Positions 1 through 9,013 are shown, counted from the first letter of the stretch. The stretch is DNA of 64,000 bases from Flavobacterium sp. MedPE-SWcel (GCA_001874325.1 MPCW01000002.1:124001-188000); one strand, 5' to 3'. Notes: a model not told the origin generated them from the letters alone. Numbers and translations are program-made.

Positions 1-345
1 GCACATGCTGATTATCTTTGGGGTGATTCTGACGGGACAGGTAGTCATACCTTATCTTTTGAAACTGTTTTAGATAAAGCGCAAGATGCTGATTATTGGA
101 TTGGTCCTAGCCAATTTACATCATTACAAGAAATGGTAGAAAGTAACCCGCATTATGCACAATTTAAATCCTACCAAAATAAAGAAGTATACTCTTTTGC
201 TAATAAAAAAGGGGCTACAGGTGGATTAATATACTATGAATTAGCACCTAACCGTCCAGATTTAGTACTAAAAGATCTTATCAAGATAGTACACCCTGAG
301 CTTTTACCAGATTATGAACTTCACTTTTTTGAAAAACTAAAATAA
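1..345 (+). CDS. ABC transporter substrate-binding protein, C-terminal part (5' end outside window)
   Basis: The reading frame is open from base 1 and stops at 343-345, so only the last 114 residues are present. The visible part begins AHADYLWGDSDGTGS and ends in a helix-rich tail (LIKIVHPELLPDYELHFFEKL), as in the C-terminal lobe of the class III binding proteins (BtuF/FhuD/HemT-like) that deliver cobalamin, haem or iron-siderophores to FecCD permeases. The permease gene follows 6 bp later and the ATPase after that, giving the order binding protein-permease-ATPase of one operon. In this family the protein is periplasmic, often a lipoprotein; its signal is outside the window. The ligand cannot be told from the sequence: iron chelate or haem is as likely as B12. 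Confidence 0.85.
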   Translation, partial: AHADYLWGDSDGTGSHTLSFETVLDKAQDADYWIGPSQFTSLQEMVESNPHYAQFKSYQNKEVYSFANKKGATGGLIYYELAPNRPDLVLKDLIKIVHPELLPDYELHFFEKLK

Positions 346-351
346 AGTATA

Positions 352-1386
352 GTGCAACACTCAAGGCAAAATACATTTCTATTTATAGTACTAAGCTTAG
401 GCCTAGTAGTACTATTTTTGGTTAACTTAAGTCTTGGCTCAGTAAACATCCCTTTTAAAGATGTAGTACAGGCTTTAACTGGGGGTGAGGCTACAAAAAG
501 CACTTGGGAGTACATTGTACTTAACTATCGTTTACCCAAAGCTATAACAGCATTATTAGTTGGTATGGGCTTATCATTAAGCGGACTACTAATGCAAACT
601 CTTTTCCGTAACCCTTTGGCAGGACCTTATGTACTTGGGCTAAGTTCTGGTGCAAGCCTTGGAGTCGCATTTATAATATTAGGGGCTGGTATATTACCTA
701 GTTTTTTAGGCAGTATATTTTCATCGTCTTATGGAGTTGTAATCGCCTCTACACTTGGAAGTTTCTTAGTATTACTTGCTGTATTACTTGTAGCACAGCG
801 TCTTCGTGATACTATGGCTATACTTATAGTAGGGCTAATGTTTGCAAGCTTTACAGCCGCTATAGTTAATGTATTAACCTTTTTTAGTACAGCACAACAA
901 CTTCAAAAATTTACTTTTTGGGCTATGGGTAGCCTTGGTAGCCTTTCTTGGACAAACATAACAATACTTAGTATAACTTGTATTGTAGGTATAGCCCTAG
1001 CTGCATTATGTATTAAACCACTTAACGCACTACTTTTAGGTGAACGTTATGCTAAAAGTTTAGGTATTAACTTTAGTAAAACACGTTTTATAATTATACT
1101 TGCTACTAGTATAATGGCTGGTGGTATAACTGCATTTGCAGGTCCTATAGCATTTATAGGTTTAGCAGTACCGCACATAACAAAGCTAATATTTAGAACC
1201 AGTAATCATTTAGTATTATTTTGGGCAACTTTATTAACTGGAGCAATACTATTATTACTTTGCGATACTATTACTCAGCTGCCAGGTAGCGACTTAACAT
1301 TACCTATCAATGCTGTAACCTCTATAGTGGGTGCACCTGTAGTTATATGGCTTTTATTACGCAAAAGAAAAGGAATGTACAGCTAA
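352..1386 (+). CDS. FecCD/BtuC-type ABC importer permease
   Basis: This 344-residue protein is a polytopic inner-membrane permease of the FecCD family (usual length 320-350), the channel subunit of class II importers for iron chelates, haem or cobalamin. It begins with a hydrophobic helix (FLFIVLSLGLVVLFLVNL) and carries the family signatures: YRLPKAITALLVGMGLSLSG, then LMQTLFRNPLAGPYVLGLSSGAS, and near the end GPIAFIGLAVPHITKLI, the cytoplasmic coupling region that contacts the ATPase. The start is GTG at 352, 6 bp after the upstream binding-protein stop; no better ATG lies in frame before the first membrane helix. Together with its two neighbours it forms one transport operon. Confidence 0.93.
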   Translation: MQHSRQNTFLFIVLSLGLVVLFLVNLSLGSVNIPFKDVVQALTGGEATKSTWEYIVLNYRLPKAITALLVGMGLSLSGLLMQTLFRNPLAGPYVLGLSSGASLGVAFIILGAGILPSFLGSIFSSSYGVVIASTLGSFLVLLAVLLVAQRLRDTMAILIVGLMFASFTAAIVNVLTFFSTAQQLQKFTFWAMGSLGSLSWTNITILSITCIVGIALAALCIKPLNALLLGERYAKSLGINFSKTRFIIILATSIMAGGITAFAGPIAFIGLAVPHITKLIFRTSNHLVLFWATLLTGAILLLLCDTITQLPGSDLTLPINAVTSIVGAPVVIWLLLRKRKGMYS

Positions 1387-1390
1387 CCTA

Positions 1391-2188
1391 ATGACTATGG
1401 ATAACGAAAAAGCAATACTATCAGCAAACGAAATAAACATAGGTTACCTTAACAAAAAAAAGGTACAAACAGTTATTGCTAAAAAGGTTAGTCTTACCCT
1501 AAAGCCTAGTAGTTTTACAGCACTTATTGGTGCAAATGGAATTGGTAAATCTACGCTATTGCGTACACTTACAGGTATACAACCTCCACTAGAAGGAAAA
1601 GTTTTATTGAAAGATAAAAACATCAATGATTATAGCTCTAATGAGTTTGCTCAAAACCTCAGCATAGTACTTACTGAAAGCCTCCCTCCTAGCAATCTTA
1701 CTGTTTACGAGCTTGTTGCGCTTGGTAGACAACCCTATACAAACTGGTTAGGAAAACTCGCTCCAGAAGACACTATAAAAGTAAAAGAGGCACTAGAACT
1801 TACGCAACTATTACATCTTGCCGATAAAAAACATTATGAGATTAGTGATGGACAGTTACAAAGAGTACTTATTGCAAGAGCATTAGCACAGGACACCCCT
1901 ATAATTATACTCGACGAACCCACAACTCATCTAGATTTATTACATAAAGTAAGTTTACTCAAACTATTAAAACAGCTTACTATTAAGACTAATAAAAGTA
2001 TACTATATTCTACCCATGATTTAGATTTAGCATTACAACTTAGTGATGAACTTGTAGTAATGACACCTTCAAAAATAATTCAAGATACTCCCAAAAGTTT
2101 AATTGAAAATAATGTTTTTGATACCCTTTTTGATGATGACAGTATCAGTTTTAATACTGATAAAGGCGGGTTTATTATAAAAAATTAG
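1391..2188 (+). CDS. FecE/BtuD-type ABC importer ATP-binding protein
   Basis: This 265-residue cytoplasmic ATPase drives the importer encoded just upstream (4 bp gap). Visible motifs: Walker A GANGIGKST (about residue 48), Q-loop region near VLTESLPPSNLTV, signature ISDGQLQRVLIARAL, Walker B IIILDEPTTHLDL, and the H-loop histidine in YSTHDLDLAL. The signature reads SDGQ instead of SGGQ, which I recall as common in Bacteroidota members of this family. The last 4 bases overlap the end of the convergent DUF6526 gene. An alternative start at the second methionine (MTM) would shorten it by two residues. Confidence 0.93.
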   Translation: MTMDNEKAILSANEINIGYLNKKKVQTVIAKKVSLTLKPSSFTALIGANGIGKSTLLRTLTGIQPPLEGKVLLKDKNINDYSSNEFAQNLSIVLTESLPPSNLTVYELVALGRQPYTNWLGKLAPEDTIKVKEALELTQLLHLADKKHYEISDGQLQRVLIARALAQDTPIIILDEPTTHLDLLHKVSLLKLLKQLTIKTNKSILYSTHDLDLALQLSDELVVMTPSKIIQDTPKSLIENNVFDTLFDDDSISFNTDKGGFIIKN

Positions 2189-2625
2189 ACACGGTTATTA
2201 TCAGCACGCCAGTTTTTTATCGTCTTTTTAATAACATTAGGTGAAAGGTTTTCTTGTACTATTTTATTAACAAGTAATTCTAACTCATTATCTGGAGCAA
2301 AGCGCAATGCAAAAATTTGACTTTCAGATAATTTATCTTCTAACAACTCTAATCGCTTTCCTGTTACTACAAAATAACGATAGTGTACTTCTTGTACTAT
2401 AATACGGTTTTGTAATGTTAGTGCATAATGTTGCCTAAGCATAAAAGCTAGCCAAATAATTGCTACCGCAAACATTGCCATAAATACCCATATCAACTTG
2501 TACTCTTCACTTTTTGAAGCGTAAAAAATTGTACCTGCTAATAGAGCAAGCATAAATGGGTAAAACACAAAGTGATGGGGCGGATAAAATCGTATATGGT
2601 TTTTATAGTTTTGTTGTTGTGCCAT
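2185..2625 (-). CDS. DUF6526 family membrane protein
   Basis: A 146-residue protein with an N-terminal cytoplasmic stretch rich in aromatic residues (YKNHIRFYPPHHF) followed by two adjacent membrane helices (about residues 22-38, FMLALLAGTIFYASK, and 46-63, IWVFMAMFAVAIIWLAFML). A soluble charged tail of about 80 residues follows. This arrangement and the N-terminal motif match the DUF6526 family of Bacteroidota, for which no function is established. It is convergent with the ABC ATPase gene and overlaps it by 4 bp. The HAD gene upstream on the same strand ends 22 bp away, so the two may be cotranscribed. Confidence 0.75.
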   Translation of the reverse strand: MAQQQNYKNHIRFYPPHHFVFYPFMLALLAGTIFYASKSEEYKLIWVFMAMFAVAIIWLAFMLRQHYALTLQNRIIVQEVHYRYFVVTGKRLELLEDKLSESQIFALRFAPDNELELLVNKIVQENLSPNVIKKTIKNWRADNNRV

Positions 2626-2647
2626 ATTTTTTAATATTTACCATATC

Positions 2648-3337
2648 TTATTTAGATAGTAATGATACCACCTCTTTTATATTTTCTATTTCATTAAAAT
2701 TTTCATGAACCACATTATGTTCTACCATTTCGTGAGCCCATGTAGTATGATAAGGCACATGACAAGCATGCCCCCCTATTTCGAGTACAGGTAATACATC
2801 TGATTTTAATGAATTACCTATCATGTAAAACTCATTCGGTTCTATTTCTAGTCGTTGTAAAAGTTTTAAGTAGTCTGATTCTTTCTTATTAGACATTACT
2901 TCTATATGGTGAAAATAATGCCCTAGACCTGAATCGTGTAACTTACGTTGCTGATCTTTAAGATCCCCTTTTGTAGCAACAACAAGTTTATATTTTCCTT
3001 TTAACGATTGTAGTGTTTCCTCTACTCCATCTAACAGTACAATTGGTTTTTGAGTTAGCTCTTTACCTAATTCTATTATCTTTTCAATACACTTTATACT
3101 CACAGTATTATTAGAAACTTTCATTGCCGTTTCTACCATACTTAATGTATAGCCTTTTATACCATAACCATAAAGTGGAAGATTAGCTATTTGAGTATCA
3201 AAAAGCTCTTGTGATAGGCTTTGATGCGAAAGATAAGCCTCCATGATTCCACAAAACTTTTTCTCCGTTTCTTCAAAATATGGTTCGTTTATAAATAGCG
3301 TATCATCAGCGTCAAATGCTATTACTTTTATATTCAT
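2648..3337 (-). CDS. HAD-superfamily hydrolase
   Basis: A 229-residue haloacid-dehalogenase-type phosphohydrolase. Motif I is DADDTLF at residues 8-14 (nucleophile Asp and the general acid two residues later). Motif II is the threonine in VVATKGD, motif III is the lysine in VMSNKKESDY, and motif IV lies around FYMIGNSLKSDVLPV. The cap between motifs I and II is helical, as in the beta-phosphoglucomutase/phosphoglycolate phosphatase subclass. The usual second acidic residue of motif IV (GD...D) is replaced by GNSLKSD, which still supplies an aspartate. The substrate cannot be predicted. A TAGCTTTG box on the minus strand at 3356-3363 lies just upstream. Confidence 0.88.
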   Translation of the reverse strand: MNIKVIAFDADDTLFINEPYFEETEKKFCGIMEAYLSHQSLSQELFDTQIANLPLYGYGIKGYTLSMVETAMKVSNNTVSIKCIEKIIELGKELTQKPIVLLDGVEETLQSLKGKYKLVVATKGDLKDQQRKLHDSGLGHYFHHIEVMSNKKESDYLKLLQRLEIEPNEFYMIGNSLKSDVLPVLEIGGHACHVPYHTTWAHEMVEHNVVHENFNEIENIKEVVSLLSK

Positions 3338-3355
3338 TTTTAATGAGTTTATTTA

Positions 3356-3363
3356 CAAAGCTA
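3356..3363 (-). promoter_or_regulatory. Putative -7 box (TAGCTTTG)
   Basis: On the minus strand this reads TAGCTTTG, matching the Bacteroidota TAnnTTTG -7 element, 18 bp before the HAD gene start. No well-spaced TTG was seen upstream, and the leader would be very short, so it is tentative. Confidence 0.35.
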
Positions 3364-3422
3364 CTAAACAATCGCTGTATTATAGTATACAATGACGTTA
3401 ATAGATATATTATATTATGTAA

Positions 3423-3797
3423 TTATAAGTTTACTACTTGGCTAGAATGTGCGGCTATAACTTGCCCAGATTCTTTATTAAATTTCCAAACTCTAGTAAA
3501 ACGAAAAGTATCTGTACTAATTGTACCAAAAAAAGAACCTGATATTTTTTTCATAACTGATACTATAGCAATATCATCAATCACTTTTATAAATTGTTCG
3601 CTTGTTGTTATAACATCAATTTTTACATTATTCGATTTATGAGCTTCAATATCCATAGCCTTTGTAAAAATATGTCCTGTATGACTCGTAAAAACAAGAT
3701 CATCGCTAATCAATACATCTAGTTCTTTTATATCACTAGCTTGCATTGCTGTTATCAGCCTATTTTCTAGTTCAATAACTTGTAGTTCGATATTCAT
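3423..3797 (-). CDS. NTF2-like (SnoaL/DUF4440-type) protein
   Basis: A 124-residue single-domain protein. The order helix-helix-beta (IELENRLITAMQASDIKELDVLISDDLVF, then the strand FTSHTGHIFTK) followed by strands ending WKFNKESGQVIAAHSSQVV is typical of the DUF4440/SnoaL branch of the NTF2-like fold. These proteins bind small ligands in a cone-shaped pocket, and individual members range from enzymes to inert binding proteins, so no reaction is assigned. It lacks a signal peptide, which suggests a cytosolic location. It is monocistronic by spacing: 85 bp from the HAD gene and 115 bp from the DUF2007 gene. Confidence 0.8.
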   Translation of the reverse strand: MNIELQVIELENRLITAMQASDIKELDVLISDDLVFTSHTGHIFTKAMDIEAHKSNNVKIDVITTSEQFIKVIDDIAIVSVMKKISGSFFGTISTDTFRFTRVWKFNKESGQVIAAHSSQVVNL

Positions 3798-3912
3798 TTT
3801 GAAAAATTATTGGATTAATTTTTTAAGGTAACTCAATACTCTTAGGACTCAGAGATAATTCAAATATGTATCTCAAAATCACACTAAAATCGTTTATGCC
3901 TTAGTTTTATAT

Positions 3913-4560
3913 TTATCCTAATATTTTATAAAAAATTAGAACTGGTAATATAATAATTGAAAGTATTAATATCCGCTTACCTTGCTTCCTATCAAGCTCT
4001 GAATAAGAATAAACTTTCTTACCATTAGGTAATGTTTTTTGAGATGTCCATAATACATAACCAATTATAACTCCTAAAAAACCACCCATAAAAGCAAAAC
4101 AATAACCTGCAATAATCCAAGCACCTTGGCTTTCCTCTGGCTTAGTAAGGTCTTCAATACGACTTTTATTTAATGCCTTTATCTGTTCTTCATCTATAGG
4201 CTTACCTCTTTTTGCTAAAAGTTTTCGAGCTAGAAGATAATCAAATTCACTCCACTCATCTCTTTTTACTACTACATCTAGTAACTCCTCATCAGTAAAC
4301 TCAAGCAAATAATAATCTTCCGGAAGTTGATTCGTTCCTTCTTCAACTAATTCTTCTAAAAACAATGTTGCTTGTTCAAAATCTGGCTGACGTAACTGGA
4401 TTTCATATTCTTTCTGCATTTCTCCAACAAAAGCACTTCCTAAACGAGGAGAATTATCAATCAAAAGTGACTCTATATTATTTTTCTTAAGAAACTGTTG
4501 TAGTTCTTTTGCTTGTGATACATCAGAAAACTTTCGAAAAGAAGTAAAGTTATTGTTCAT
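3913..4560 (-). CDS. DUF2007 domain protein with C-terminal membrane helices
   Basis: Residues 1-75 form a small alpha/beta domain (FRKFSDVSQAKELQQFLKKNNIESLLIDN and DFEQATLFLEELV) matching DUF2007, a ferredoxin-like fold that resembles the PII/ACT-type signalling domains and has been suggested to be a signal transducer. A charged helical linker follows (residues 80-140). The C-terminus holds two hydrophobic helices (AWIIAGYCFAFMGGFLGVIIGYVLW and ILILSIIILPVLIFYKIL), so the DUF2007 part is probably tethered to the inner membrane and faces the cytoplasm. The function is unknown. A TATATTTG box on the minus strand at 4582-4589 is placed to serve as its promoter. Confidence 0.72.
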   Translation of the reverse strand: MNNNFTSFRKFSDVSQAKELQQFLKKNNIESLLIDNSPRLGSAFVGEMQKEYEIQLRQPDFEQATLFLEELVEEGTNQLPEDYYLLEFTDEELLDVVVKRDEWSEFDYLLARKLLAKRGKPIDEEQIKALNKSRIEDLTKPEESQGAWIIAGYCFAFMGGFLGVIIGYVLWTSQKTLPNGKKVYSYSELDRKQGKRILILSIIILPVLIFYKILG

Positions 4561-4581
4561 TTGTTATAGTTAAATATTCAT

Positions 4582-4589
4582 CAAATATA
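4582..4589 (-). promoter_or_regulatory. Putative -7 box (TATATTTG)
   Basis: The minus-strand TATATTTG is a perfect match to the Bacteroidota -7 consensus, 21 bp before the DUF2007 gene start. No TTG at standard spacing was found. Confidence 0.4.
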
Positions 4590-4676
4590 AATAATTACAA
4601 TCACTCTAATTTATTACTGCAACTAATCTGTCTCAATATTTTCCTTAATTTTACAAATCAGTAAAACACTACATAA

Positions 4677-6059
4677 ATGCCCGAAACTATCACTTTATTA
4701 CTTGCCTTTATAATAGCACTAGCCATAGGAGTTTTTATTGGTAAAATTGTCTTTTCATCAAAATCAGATGCTGAAAGAAAAATTCTTGAAGAACGTAGCA
4801 ACAGCTTATCACAACAACTAGAACAACACAAGCACCAAAACACACATGAAAAGCAAGGTGTAGAAAAACAAATAGCACAACTACAAGAAGAACGTAATGA
4901 CCTACGTACTGCTAAAGATGCACTTGCTATACAGTTAACAAAAAAGGAAACAGACTTTGACAACTTAATGGAGCGTGCTAAAGAGCAACGTAAAGAAACC
5001 GAAGCATTAAGAGAACAGTTTGCTAAAGAATTTGAAAACCTTGCCAATAAAATACTCGAAGAAAAGTCGACTAAATTTACTGAGCAAAATAAAGAAAATA
5101 TTAAAAACATCCTTTCTCCGCTACAAGAGAAAATTCAACTATTTGAAAAGAAAGTAGAGAGTACTCATAAAGAAAGTATAGACTATCATGCTGCCTTACG
5201 TGAGCAAATAGTAGGACTTAGTAAAATGAACGAACAGATGAGTCGTGAAACACTAAACCTTACTAAAGCATTAAAAGGTGACAGTAAAATGCAAGGTAAC
5301 TGGGGAGAATTAATACTAGAGCGTGTACTAGAAAAATCAGGGTTAGAAAAAGATCGTGAATATTTTGTACAACAAAGTCATACTAATGATGAAGGTGCTC
5401 GTGTATTACCTGATGTTGTTATTAATTTACCTGATGGTAAAAAAATGATTGTAGATAGTAAAGTATCCTTAGTAGCCTATGAACGTTATGTAAACGAAGA
5501 GGATGATGCACCACGTACAATCCACTTAAAAGATCATGTAAACTCTATAAAACGTCATGTAGACCAACTAGGAGATAAAAACTATCATGATTTATACAAA
5601 ATGGAAAGTCCTGATTTTGTATTATTATTCATCCCTATAGAATCGGCATTTGCTAGCGCACTAAACGAAGATACTACCTTATATAACAAAGCTTTTGAAC
5701 GCAATATCATTATAGTAACACCTAGTACATTACTTGCTACATTACGTACTATAGACAGCATGTGGACAAACCAAAAACAACAAGAAAATGCTTATGAAAT
5801 TGCTAGGCAAGCAGGTGCTTTATATGATAAGTTTGTTGGATTTACAGATGACCTCATCATGGTAGGAAAACGTATGGATGAGGGTAAAAAAGCTTATGAA
5901 GGTGCTATGAATAAACTTGTAGATGGACGCGGAAACATTGTTATAAGCATCGAAAAGTTGAAAAAAATGGGTGCTAAAGCTAAAAAATCACTTCCTGGAA
6001 AAATTGTAGATCGTGCTGATGAAGTAGAGAATAATATAAATTCATCTCTTAATTCTTAA
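4677..6059 (+). CDS. rmuC: DNA recombination protein RmuC
   Basis: A 460-residue RmuC homologue. It has an N-terminal membrane anchor (residues 3-22, ITLLLAFIIALAIGVFIGKI), a coiled coil (about 25-175, heptads rich in E, K and Q) and the conserved RmuC domain. The domain has a PD-(D/E)XK-like core seen in GNWGELILERVLEKSGL, LPDGKKMIVDSKVSL and FIPIESAF. The family limits DNA inversions and rearrangements between short repeats and is thought to act as a nuclease at damaged DNA; the biochemical mechanism is not settled. The ATG at 4677 is the first start that keeps the anchor. It may be cotranscribed with the thioesterase gene 12 bp downstream. Confidence 0.95.
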   Translation: MPETITLLLAFIIALAIGVFIGKIVFSSKSDAERKILEERSNSLSQQLEQHKHQNTHEKQGVEKQIAQLQEERNDLRTAKDALAIQLTKKETDFDNLMERAKEQRKETEALREQFAKEFENLANKILEEKSTKFTEQNKENIKNILSPLQEKIQLFEKKVESTHKESIDYHAALREQIVGLSKMNEQMSRETLNLTKALKGDSKMQGNWGELILERVLEKSGLEKDREYFVQQSHTNDEGARVLPDVVINLPDGKKMIVDSKVSLVAYERYVNEEDDAPRTIHLKDHVNSIKRHVDQLGDKNYHDLYKMESPDFVLLFIPIESAFASALNEDTTLYNKAFERNIIIVTPSTLLATLRTIDSMWTNQKQQENAYEIARQAGALYDKFVGFTDDLIMVGKRMDEGKKAYEGAMNKLVDGRGNIVISIEKLKKMGAKAKKSLPGKIVDRADEVENNINSSLNS

Positions 6060-6071
6060 AAATTAATAATT

Positions 6072-6617
6072 ATGGATACTAACTACCGTAAACTAACTAC
6101 ATCTCGAGTAACAATATCTGAACTGATGTTACCTTCGCACACTAACTTTAGTGGTAAAATACACGGTGGTTATATCTTAATGTTAATGGATCAGATTGCA
6201 TTTGCAGCAGCTTCAAAATATTCTGGTTGTTATTGTGTTACCGCATCTGTAGACAAAGTAGATTTTTTAAACCCTATAGAAGTCGGAGAGTTAGTAACCA
6301 TGAAAGCATCTGTTAATTATGTAGGTAATAGTTCTATGGTTGTTGGCATACGTGTAATATCACAAAACATTCAAACAGAAAAAATAAAACATTGTAATTC
6401 TTCATATTTTACAATGGTAGGTAAGGATGAAAACGGAAATACCGTTCATGTACCACGCCCAGTAATAACTTCTTTACAAGAGGTTCGTCGTTTTCATAAT
6501 GCTATAAAACGTATCGAATTAAAAAAACAACGTAACCAAGATAAAGAAAGTTTCGACCATACTTCCCCTGAAGCTTTAGAAGCTCTTAAACCTTTAAACA
6601 TAAAAATAAACCTGTAG
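6072..6617 (+). CDS. Acyl-CoA thioesterase (hotdog fold)
   Basis: A 181-residue hotdog-fold thioesterase of the YciA/BACH type, hydrolysing acyl-CoA to free fatty acid and CoA in the cytosol. The central helix motif is seen in NFSGKIHGGYILMLMDQIAFAA (about residues 25-46), with the catalytic aspartate in LMDQ. The strands CVTASVDKVDFLNPIEVGE and VTMKASVNYVGNSSM follow, as in this family. The C-terminal 40 residues are a charged extension. It starts 12 bp after rmuC with the same orientation, so the two are probably cotranscribed, although no functional link is evident. Acyl chain preference cannot be read from the sequence. Confidence 0.9.
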   Translation: MDTNYRKLTTSRVTISELMLPSHTNFSGKIHGGYILMLMDQIAFAAASKYSGCYCVTASVDKVDFLNPIEVGELVTMKASVNYVGNSSMVVGIRVISQNIQTEKIKHCNSSYFTMVGKDENGNTVHVPRPVITSLQEVRRFHNAIKRIELKKQRNQDKESFDHTSPEALEALKPLNIKINL

Positions 6618-6654
6618 ATCGCGGTTAAGATTCAATATAGTTGTTAAAATATTA

Positions 6655-6662
6655 TATATTTG
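6655..6662 (+). promoter_or_regulatory. Putative promoter -7 box (TATATTTG)
   Basis: A perfect TAnnTTTG box 20 bp upstream of the ATG at 6682. A TTG occurs at 6641-6643 but the 11 bp spacing is shorter than the usual 17-23, so only the -7 element is supported. Confidence 0.5.
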
Positions 6663-6681
6663 TTTCAATTATACTAAAATC

Positions 6682-7782
6682 ATGAAATACAACAACGTAT
6701 TAAGGTCACTACTACTTATTTCTATATTCTCTTTACTCTACTCTTGCGGTACAGATGATTCTGACAATTATACAGAATTGCCCATTGAAGAGGAATCTCC
6801 TGTAATAATGGATCTTGATGCAGTACCTTATAACACTCTTGCCGAGTATAATTTCTTTGAAGGTGAAATCAAGAACTTAAACCCTGTACACAAAGTATTA
6901 CCTTATGATATTAATAGCGGATTGTTTACAGACTATGCGCTTAAAAAAAGATTTATATGGATGCCAAAAGACACAAAGGCTACATATACTTCAGATTCAA
7001 GTATACCTGTATTTCCTGATGGAACTGTATTAATTAAAAACTTTTATTATGATAATACTGTTCCTAGTACTACTACTGTAATACTAGAAACTCGAATAAT
7101 GATAAAAAAACCTGAGGGGTGGATATTTGCAAATTATGTTTGGAATAACGATCAAACAGAAGCAACATTAGATACTAATGGAGGGTTAACCCGTATGAGT
7201 TGGTCACAAAATGGTGTTACTAAAAACATCAATTACAAAATTCCTTCTATAATAGACTGTGCTACTTGTCATACCCTAAATGATATCTATAGCCCTATTG
7301 GTGTAAAACCACAAAACTTAAATAAAATGTACGCCTATAATGATGGTGAACAAAACCAATTAAGTAAATGGATCGAAACAGGCTATTTAGACAATAAACC
7401 TGAAACTATAAGCAGTACTGTAGACTGGAAAGACACTTCTCAACCTTTAGAGCTTAGAGTACGCTCTTACCTCGATATTAACTGTGCACATTGCCATGCT
7501 GGCGAAGCCACATCGTGCGGTTATACCCCTATGGAACTTTCTTTTGCAGAGTCAAGCTTACCTACAAATCTTGGACTATGTGTACAACCATCTGACTTCG
7601 TTACTGGTAATCAACAATACATTGTTGCTGGTCAAGATGTAGCAGGATCATTACTTCATTTTAGAATGAGCAATACCATTAGAAGTGAGATGATGCCACC
7701 TTTAGGTCGTGTTCTTGTTCATGACGAAGGCCTAGAACTTATTGAAGAATGGATAAACAGTTTAGAAACAACTTGCCCATAA
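6682..7782 (+). CDS. SO2930/HNE_0200-family di-CXXCH lipoprotein (predicted diheme cytochrome c)
   Basis: A 366-residue exported protein. The N-terminus is a lipoprotein signal (LLLISIFSLLYSCG, lipid-accepting Cys at residue 22), so it is probably anchored to the periplasmic or outer face of an envelope membrane. Two haem-binding motifs are visible, CATCH at 193-197 and CAHCH at 268-272, with a late conserved stretch MMPPLGR. The overall pattern (VPYNTLAEYNFF at the N-terminus, LPYDINSGLFTDYALKKRF, then FPDGTVLIKNF) fits the HNE_0200/SO2930 family of conserved di-haem proteins, whose role is not established. The next gene is a clear paralogue. Both may pass electrons or act on an extracytoplasmic substrate; that is inference. 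Confidence 0.85.
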   Translation: MKYNNVLRSLLLISIFSLLYSCGTDDSDNYTELPIEEESPVIMDLDAVPYNTLAEYNFFEGEIKNLNPVHKVLPYDINSGLFTDYALKKRFIWMPKDTKATYTSDSSIPVFPDGTVLIKNFYYDNTVPSTTTVILETRIMIKKPEGWIFANYVWNNDQTEATLDTNGGLTRMSWSQNGVTKNINYKIPSIIDCATCHTLNDIYSPIGVKPQNLNKMYAYNDGEQNQLSKWIETGYLDNKPETISSTVDWKDTSQPLELRVRSYLDINCAHCHAGEATSCGYTPMELSFAESSLPTNLGLCVQPSDFVTGNQQYIVAGQDVAGSLLHFRMSNTIRSEMMPPLGRVLVHDEGLELIEEWINSLETTCP

Positions 7783-7874
7783 CTTATTCATTATTAACAC
7801 CCTAAAATTTCAAATTTCAAACAATAAATAATAATATTTTTTATTTTTAAAAAATAAGGTAGGGTTTTTTATTT

Positions 7875-7882
7875 TATATTTG
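7875..7882 (+). promoter_or_regulatory. Putative promoter -7 box (TATATTTG)
   Basis: A perfect TAnnTTTG element 33 bp upstream of the ATG at 7916. Its presence overlapping a possible TTG start at 7880 argues that translation begins at 7916. The upstream 7783-7874 stretch is very AT-rich and contains no terminator hairpin that I can see. Confidence 0.5.
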
Positions 7883-7915
7883 TTACTCTTTAATATAAAA
7901 AATTGCGACAAATAC

Positions 7916-9013
7916 ATGAAAAAACACTGTTTTTTAAGGACTCTATCTTTTTTTATGCTTTTTACTTTTCTCACCTCTTGTGGGACTGATGATGAAGGAA
8001 ATTATACCGAAATACCAGATCCAGTATCTCCTGTAGTAGTTGATCTTGCCACTGTACCCTATCCTAAACTTTCTGATTACAAATTTTTTGATGGTGATTT
8101 AAAAGACATGAAACCTGCCTATAAGGTACTACCTTATGATTTAAATACTCCGTTATTTACTGACTATGCACATAAAAAAAGGTTTGTATGGATGCCTGAA
8201 AACACAAAAGCAAGTTATACTGCCGACGGGCAACTACTAGAATTTCCTACTGGAGCTGTACTCATTAAAAGTTTTTTTTATGAAAATGTATTACCTGATA
8301 ATACTACACGAATAATAGAAACTCGTATTTTAATTAAAAGAGCTAGCGAATGGATTTTTGCTAACTATGTTTGGAATGACGAACAAACAGAGGCTTACCT
8401 TAACCTTGATGGTAGTTTTACAGATGTTTCTTGGATGGAAAATGGTGTACAAAAAGATGCTAATTATAGAATTCCATCTGAAGTAGAATGTTTGACCTGT
8501 CATAAAAACAATGACTCTCCTATACCAATTGGTACTAAACCTCAAAACATGAACAAAATGTTTAACTATGAGGAGGGTAATGTAAACCAACTTAGTAAAT
8601 GGATTACAGAAGGGTATCTTACAGATAATATACCTACAACTATAAATAGTACTGTAGACTGGGCTGACACCTCACTTCCCCTAGAACTACGAGTACGATC
8701 GTATATGGATATTAATTGCGCACACTGTCATTCAGAAGGAGCACATTGTGATTATATGCCTATGCGTCTTGCTTTTACCGAAACAAGTAACCCTACAAAT
8801 ATGGGAGTATGTGTAGAACCTTATGAGTTTATAAATGGTTCATTTACACACATAATATCAAAAAAAAATACTGGAAGGTCAGCAATGTATTATAGACTTA
8901 GTACTACAAACGAATCTGAACGTATGCCAATGCTAGGTAGAAGTATCGTTCATGAAGAAGGTCTTCAACTATTTGAAAATTGGATTAACGACATGAATGA
9001 AACCTGTCCATAA
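7916..9013 (+). CDS. SO2930/HNE_0200-family di-CXXCH lipoprotein, second copy
   Basis: A 365-residue paralogue of the preceding gene, sharing most of its motifs: lipoprotein signal ending FLTSCGTDD, VVDLATVPYPKLSDYKFF, LPYDLNTPLFTDYAHKKRF, CLTCH at 192-196, CAHCH at 268-272, and MPMLGR near the end. The ATG at 7916 is chosen over an upstream TTG because it gives a standard lipobox and lies downstream of the -7 box. The copies differ enough that a recent duplication is unlikely; between the two motifs they keep the same spacing to within one residue. A periplasmic redox role is inferred from the haem motifs alone. The ASPIC/FG-GAP gene follows after 30 bp. Confidence 0.85.
   Translation: MKKHCFLRTLSFFMLFTFLTSCGTDDEGNYTEIPDPVSPVVVDLATVPYPKLSDYKFFDGDLKDMKPAYKVLPYDLNTPLFTDYAHKKRFVWMPENTKASYTADGQLLEFPTGAVLIKSFFYENVLPDNTTRIIETRILIKRASEWIFANYVWNDEQTEAYLNLDGSFTDVSWMENGVQKDANYRIPSEVECLTCHKNNDSPIPIGTKPQNMNKMFNYEEGNVNQLSKWITEGYLTDNIPTTINSTVDWADTSLPLELRVRSYMDINCAHCHSEGAHCDYMPMRLAFTETSNPTNMGVCVEPYEFINGSFTHIISKKNTGRSAMYYRLSTTNESERMPMLGRSIVHEEGLQLFENWINDMNETCP

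Noticed and set aside
1830..1900. ABC signature reads SDGQ, not SGGQ
   Set aside because: I recall it as a normal form in this family in Bacteroidota; the other motifs are intact, so no sign of inactivation.
3316..3642. Plus-strand open frame opposite the NTF2-like gene
   Set aside because: Shadow of the minus-strand gene, no domain content and no ribosome binding site.
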